From NCBI GenBank assembly GCA_945860225.1, contig CAMAPT010000005.1, positions 62,001 to 126,000 on the forward strand: a stretch of 64,000 nucleotides of DNA, given 5' to 3'. Shown here one piece after another: positions 60,885-64,000 of the stretch (position 1 is the first letter of the stretch; each line of letters begins with the position of its first letter). Source of the stretch: Chitinophaga pinensis (GTDB lineage Bacteria; Bacteroidota; Bacteroidia; B-17B0; Aurantibacillaceae). The notes beneath the pieces were generated by a model. That model was not told the origin of the DNA, made no database searches, and saw only the letters and a program-made list of their open reading frames with translations. The position numbers and the translations under genes were made by a program.

Positions 60885-62853
60885 AGTTTGCAAAATCAAC
60901 GAGCATAATTTGAATCTTACGTTCTCTGGCAGCAAAAGGACTATATATTGAGTTTTTAGTGTCTTTAAAATCATCACTGGTTTTGGTTGTCTTTAATTCT
61001 CCAATTTCTTCATATATGAAATGAATACTCCCTTCATTTGAATTAGCGTTATTGATGTACCGAATGAATTTTCCATTTTTATATTCCTTAAAATAATTTA
61101 TTAAACTACTGATGCGGCGTTTCGCAAGATTAATGTTGTAATCATTACTAGCCAAAGGGCTACAATAACCCTTTAAAGTAATATTTACTTTTTTTCCTTG
61201 CGATAAAGCTTCTTCGAGTAATGAGGAAAACTGATTTAGTTTTTTCATCCCTGCATCTAGGCTGTCTTCAAAAAAATGGTCAATGGCATTTATAGCCGAA
61301 TCTTTTCGTATTCCTTTTAGTCCTTTGCTATATTCTTGTAAATAATTCACAATAAGCAATGAGTATGCTTCGTATGTTTTTTTGTAATTTTTATTTGTTA
61401 TAATTTGTTTGGTTCGAGGTTCAGGTTCATCATTATGAAAGTATAATGTCAAGGGTGTTAATTCCTTCATTCGCTCAATGAGCGGTATAGAGGAGATAGC
61501 TGTATCAATGTTAGTTGATGTTTTTTTGGCGGAGATTGGAAAACTATATATATCATTACAACAGTTTGGTTTTTCCTCAAAAAAAGAACCTATTCTATTA
61601 GATGAAAGATACGCTCTGTCTTGTTTGGAGTTAATGCTATAATAAATGTCATTATAACTGCTATTAATAGGATAACCCATGTTTGCAGCGTCATTAAATG
61701 CATCGTTTTCATATTTAGAAAAAAAGATGTCGAAATTACCTAATCCTTTATGCCAGGTGCTACTAAAGTAAAGTGTTTGGTCATCTTTCGAAAACCAAGG
61801 TGTAATTTCGTCCTCTGAGGTATTTATATTTTTTCCTGCATTTATTGGTTTCTCAAAAGTGCCATCTTGTTTAGTGGTAACATACCAAATATCCATCCCT
61901 CCTTCACCATTCGGACGATTACTCGAAAAAAACAAAATTTCTTTGTTGTTTATTTTACTCAAGCAAGGCTGTGTGGTATTATAGCCGGTCATGTTAACGG
62001 GTGATGGTAATTTTTGAAAAGGAGTCCAATGCCCATTTTTAAAATCTGAGGTATATATATCACAACGATATTGACTAGAATTTAAAGAGCTGCATCTCGA
62101 TACAAATACTTTCGTGAAATTGGCATTGAAACTTGTGTTGGCATTATGTATGCCCTTTTCATTAAACAATGAATCCAATTCTTGCGCTTTTAAAAACTCA
62201 TTTTCTTTGTGAACGGATTTTTTTGCTAAATACAATTTATTGAATTGTTCATTAATCTCATCTTTTGAAGATAAATCAATTAAAGAGGAAAAATATAAAT
62301 TACTATCAAGTTCAAAAGGGGCATACTCACTAGAGGTTGTATTGATGGCACTATCTAAATGAAGAATGTTTATACCTAAAGGATGACTCACTAGCTCTTC
62401 TGCAAGAACACAAGCTTCCATTTCTTGTTTGGCTTTCAAAACTAAATGTTGCGTGTTTTGGTTTTTGACTGTCCGTTGTTTTTTGTAGTAACTTTCAAAC
62501 AATACTTTGGCATCTTTATATTTGCCTGTGTTTTTTAATAATGAGGCGATACAAAAAGGAACTTCTGGATAGGTTTTACCTTTGTCGGTATCAAGTACTT
62601 TTTTATACCAATACAAAGCGGGTGTAAAATCAAAATTGAGTCTGGAAGCCTCTGCATAAAAAAATTGATGGTTTATGTTTGCCGAATCAACTAATAAAAT
62701 TTGACGGTAATACTGAGATGCAGACGAGTAGTCTTTTTGCATCATTGCGTTTGCCCCTTGATTCAATAATTCCTTCATGTTTTGAGAAAACAATGTAGAT
62801 GTCATGAACAGCAACAACAGAACTAATTTATGTATGGTATTTAAGAAAAGCAT
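60883..62853 (-). CDS. OmpA-family protein with TPR and PD40 repeats (PorE-like)
   Basis: The product is 656 residues with a signal peptide (LVLLLLFMTSTLFSQ). TPR-like helices lie at about 25-125 (LLNQGANAMMQKDYSSASQYYRQIL, YWYKKVLDTDKGKTYPEVPF). Beta-propeller PD40 blades follow (ILFFSSNRPNGEGGMDIWYV, LYFSSTWHKGLGNFDIFFSK, AYLSSNRIG). At about 540-650 there is an OmpA domain (KVNITLKGYCSPLASNDYNINLAKRRISSLINYF) that binds peptidoglycan. This architecture is that of T9SS-associated periplasmic proteins like PorE. It starts four bases after the porP/sprF-like gene ends and is co-transcribed with it. Confidence 0.9.
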   Translation of the reverse strand: MLFLNTIHKLVLLLLFMTSTLFSQNMKELLNQGANAMMQKDYSSASQYYRQILLVDSANINHQFFYAEASRLNFDFTPALYWYKKVLDTDKGKTYPEVPFCIASLLKNTGKYKDAKVLFESYYKKQRTVKNQNTQHLVLKAKQEMEACVLAEELVSHPLGINILHLDSAINTTSSEYAPFELDSNLYFSSLIDLSSKDEINEQFNKLYLAKKSVHKENEFLKAQELDSLFNEKGIHNANTSFNANFTKVFVSRCSSLNSSQYRCDIYTSDFKNGHWTPFQKLPSPVNMTGYNTTQPCLSKINNKEILFFSSNRPNGEGGMDIWYVTTKQDGTFEKPINAGKNINTSEDEITPWFSKDDQTLYFSSTWHKGLGNFDIFFSKYENDAFNDAANMGYPINSSYNDIYYSINSKQDRAYLSSNRIGSFFEEKPNCCNDIYSFPISAKKTSTNIDTAISSIPLIERMKELTPLTLYFHNDEPEPRTKQIITNKNYKKTYEAYSLLIVNYLQEYSKGLKGIRKDSAINAIDHFFEDSLDAGMKKLNQFSSLLEEALSQGKKVNITLKGYCSPLASNDYNINLAKRRISSLINYFKEYKNGKFIRYINNANSNEGSIHFIYEEIGELKTTKTSDDFKDTKNSIYSPFAARERKIQIMLVDFAN

Positions 62854-62856
62854 ACG

Positions 62857-63894
62857 TTACATATAAATTGGGCAAATTCTTTTTTTTGGCATAAAAGGTA
62901 CCAGTTTTTTAAAAATATAGATTAGGTAAAATTCAATTCCTCCACGCCGAGAAGTCGCAGCAATAAAGGGGCTTGTATTAATGTCGTAACTAACACCAGT
63001 AGTTAGTGTTTTAATTTGATATCCCAATCTGATAATTACTGCATCTTTTGCTCTGCCGTATATTCCAATAGATGTTGATTGGTTATCTTTCATGTTAAGC
63101 CAATATTTCAGTTGAATGCCAGGATTAAATTCCTTGTATTTGCCTTGATAGGCGAATAATAATTCAGCAATTCCATCTAACCTTTCACTTAATGGATAAG
63201 AAAAATGTAGATAGTTGTGCAGTTTGGGATCTATTTTAATATTTAAATTATTTTGAAATGAAAGTTTTGGATTGGTAACATGGTGGAAGGATAATCCATA
63301 TTGGATGATGCCTCTTGGTTTAATCTGATATTGTATTAAGGAACCTGCATGAAAATCTAAAAAGGTTGAATTTGTTTTTTGGAAATTTTCGCCGGTGTTG
63401 TTTGATGCATTGTAACTATTATTTTGATATTGCTCATCAAATGTCATTTTATTGTAATTAAATCCTACGTTCGATATTCCAATCATTAAACCGTTCGTCC
63501 AAAGTAAGTTTGAGTCAGAATTTAAAGGATGAATATAAGAGGCCGAAGCATAAATCTGGTTGGTATTATAATGTGTAGTTCCTGATACATCATTATTGAA
63601 AATAAGACCAGCCCCGATGCAATCACTTTTCATTTTTTTGAGTTTAAATCTTGTGTCTCCGGAAAAAGAAAATGAAGAATAAGGAACTGGAACACTAGCC
63701 CATTGCCTACGGTAGATGGTATTTAACCGATAGTCTCCATCAAAAAGTCCAGTCAATGAAGGATTTAAATTGAAGACAGAACCATTGTATTGTGAAAAAT
63801 GAACATCTTGTCCAATCATCCAGTTGAAGTTAAATAATAAATATATTAACAGACAAGCGCCAAGCCAAGAGGTATATTGGGATAATTTGCTCAT
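62857..63894 (-). CDS. PorP/SprF family outer-membrane protein
   Basis: The product is 345 residues with a signal peptide (about 1-29) and an outer-membrane beta-barrel. The family hallmark is QDVHFSQYNGSVFNLNPSLTGLFDGDYRLNTIYRRQWASV, and the chain goes on with alternating hydrophobic strands. PorP/SprF proteins bind to PorK/PorN-type rings or help surface attachment of T9SS type B cargo such as SprB. It begins seven bases after the stop of the type B protein at 63902 and four bases before the OmpA-like gene, so the three likely work together. Confidence 0.92.
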   Translation of the reverse strand: MSKLSQYTSWLGACLLIYLLFNFNWMIGQDVHFSQYNGSVFNLNPSLTGLFDGDYRLNTIYRRQWASVPVPYSSFSFSGDTRFKLKKMKSDCIGAGLIFNNDVSGTTHYNTNQIYASASYIHPLNSDSNLLWTNGLMIGISNVGFNYNKMTFDEQYQNNSYNASNNTGENFQKTNSTFLDFHAGSLIQYQIKPRGIIQYGLSFHHVTNPKLSFQNNLNIKIDPKLHNYLHFSYPLSERLDGIAELLFAYQGKYKEFNPGIQLKYWLNMKDNQSTSIGIYGRAKDAVIIRLGYQIKTLTTGVSYDINTSPFIAATSRRGGIEFYLIYIFKKLVPFMPKKRICPIYM

Positions 63895-63901
63895 CTATAT
63901 T

Positions 63902-64000
63902 TTATCGTATTAATGTGACATTGCCTTTTTTAAATAACTCATCGCTCTGTTCGTCGCATTTTGCTTTTAGATAATACCCAAACACCCCTGGGTCTGCGGG
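63902..64000 (-). CDS. 3' end of a protein with type B T9SS C-terminal domain (partial)
   Basis: The last 32 codons are visible on the minus strand and run off the right edge. They read PADPGVFGYYLKAKCDEQ and, just before the stop, ELFKKGNVTLIR. That matches the end of the gliding-motility-associated (CHU_C) C-terminal domain. The gene lies seven bases before porP/sprF, the usual place for a SprB-like adhesin that needs SprF for secretion. Its size and domains are unknown. Confidence 0.85.
   Translation of the reverse strand, partial: PADPGVFGYYLKAKCDEQSDELFKKGNVTLIR

Noticed and set aside
1-64000. CRISPR array, tRNA or rRNA genes, phage structural genes
   Set aside because: No regularly spaced repeats, cloverleaf-like segments, rRNA sequence or phage capsid or tail proteins were recognised.

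Overview
The window is AT-rich bacterial DNA from a member of the Bacteroidota. Five proteins carry type IX secretion (T9SS) sorting tails, there is a PorP/SprF-type protein, several candidate promoters match the Bacteroidota -7 element TAnnTTTG, and Shine-Dalgarno sites are weak. No rRNA, tRNA or CRISPR array was seen. I cannot name genus or species.

Layout. 1-1980: 3' end of a large T9SS surface protein. 2024-9520: isoleucine/valine operon ilvE-ilvD-ilvB-ilvN-ilvC-ilvA, preceded by what looks like a complete ribosome-mediated transcription attenuator (15-codon leader peptide rich in Ile/Val/Leu, antiterminator, terminator). 9551-18201 (minus): glycosyltransferase, AlkD-like repair protein, CapA-like lipoprotein, a single-chain Eco57I-like restriction-modification enzyme with a small overlapping partner gene, an epimerase and a PAP2-like membrane protein. 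18436-24327: two exported peptidases and an orphan secreted protein. 24395-27528: the 5' end of pepT is duplicated (118 bp direct repeat), and the copies flank about 1.6 kb made of a restriction-endonuclease 3' fragment, an intact KilA-N gene and a methyltransferase 5' fragment. 27624-28898: serS.

28964-35028 (minus): surface-polysaccharide operon with FdtA/FdtB/FdtC-like enzymes for a dTDP-3-acetamido-3,6-dideoxyhexose, a GT2 transferase and two polytopic membrane proteins. 35248-38967: lipoprotein, OafA-like acyltransferase and Kup potassium transporter. 39186-44005: type B T9SS adhesin, histidine kinase and a BtuF-like lipoprotein. 44061-52947: SpoIIE/PP2C phosphatase, fructose-1,6-bisphosphatase, small conserved proteins, a T9SS protein, a GlcD-like oxidase, PrmA, TpiA and an OppB-type permease. 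53174-64000: repeat-rich T9SS protein, deoxynucleoside kinase, SiaB-like kinase, an amidohydrolase, a phosphate porin plus PiT transporter, and a T9SS-linked operon (type B tail, PorP/SprF, OmpA/TPR protein).

Most genes are housekeeping or envelope functions. The most notable signals are the ilv attenuator and the pepT duplication around restriction-modification fragments. Next come the possible clamp-binding tail on the restriction partner and two candidate leaderless genes whose -7 element almost touches the start codon. All identifications come from reading motifs and recalling families; no database search was run.
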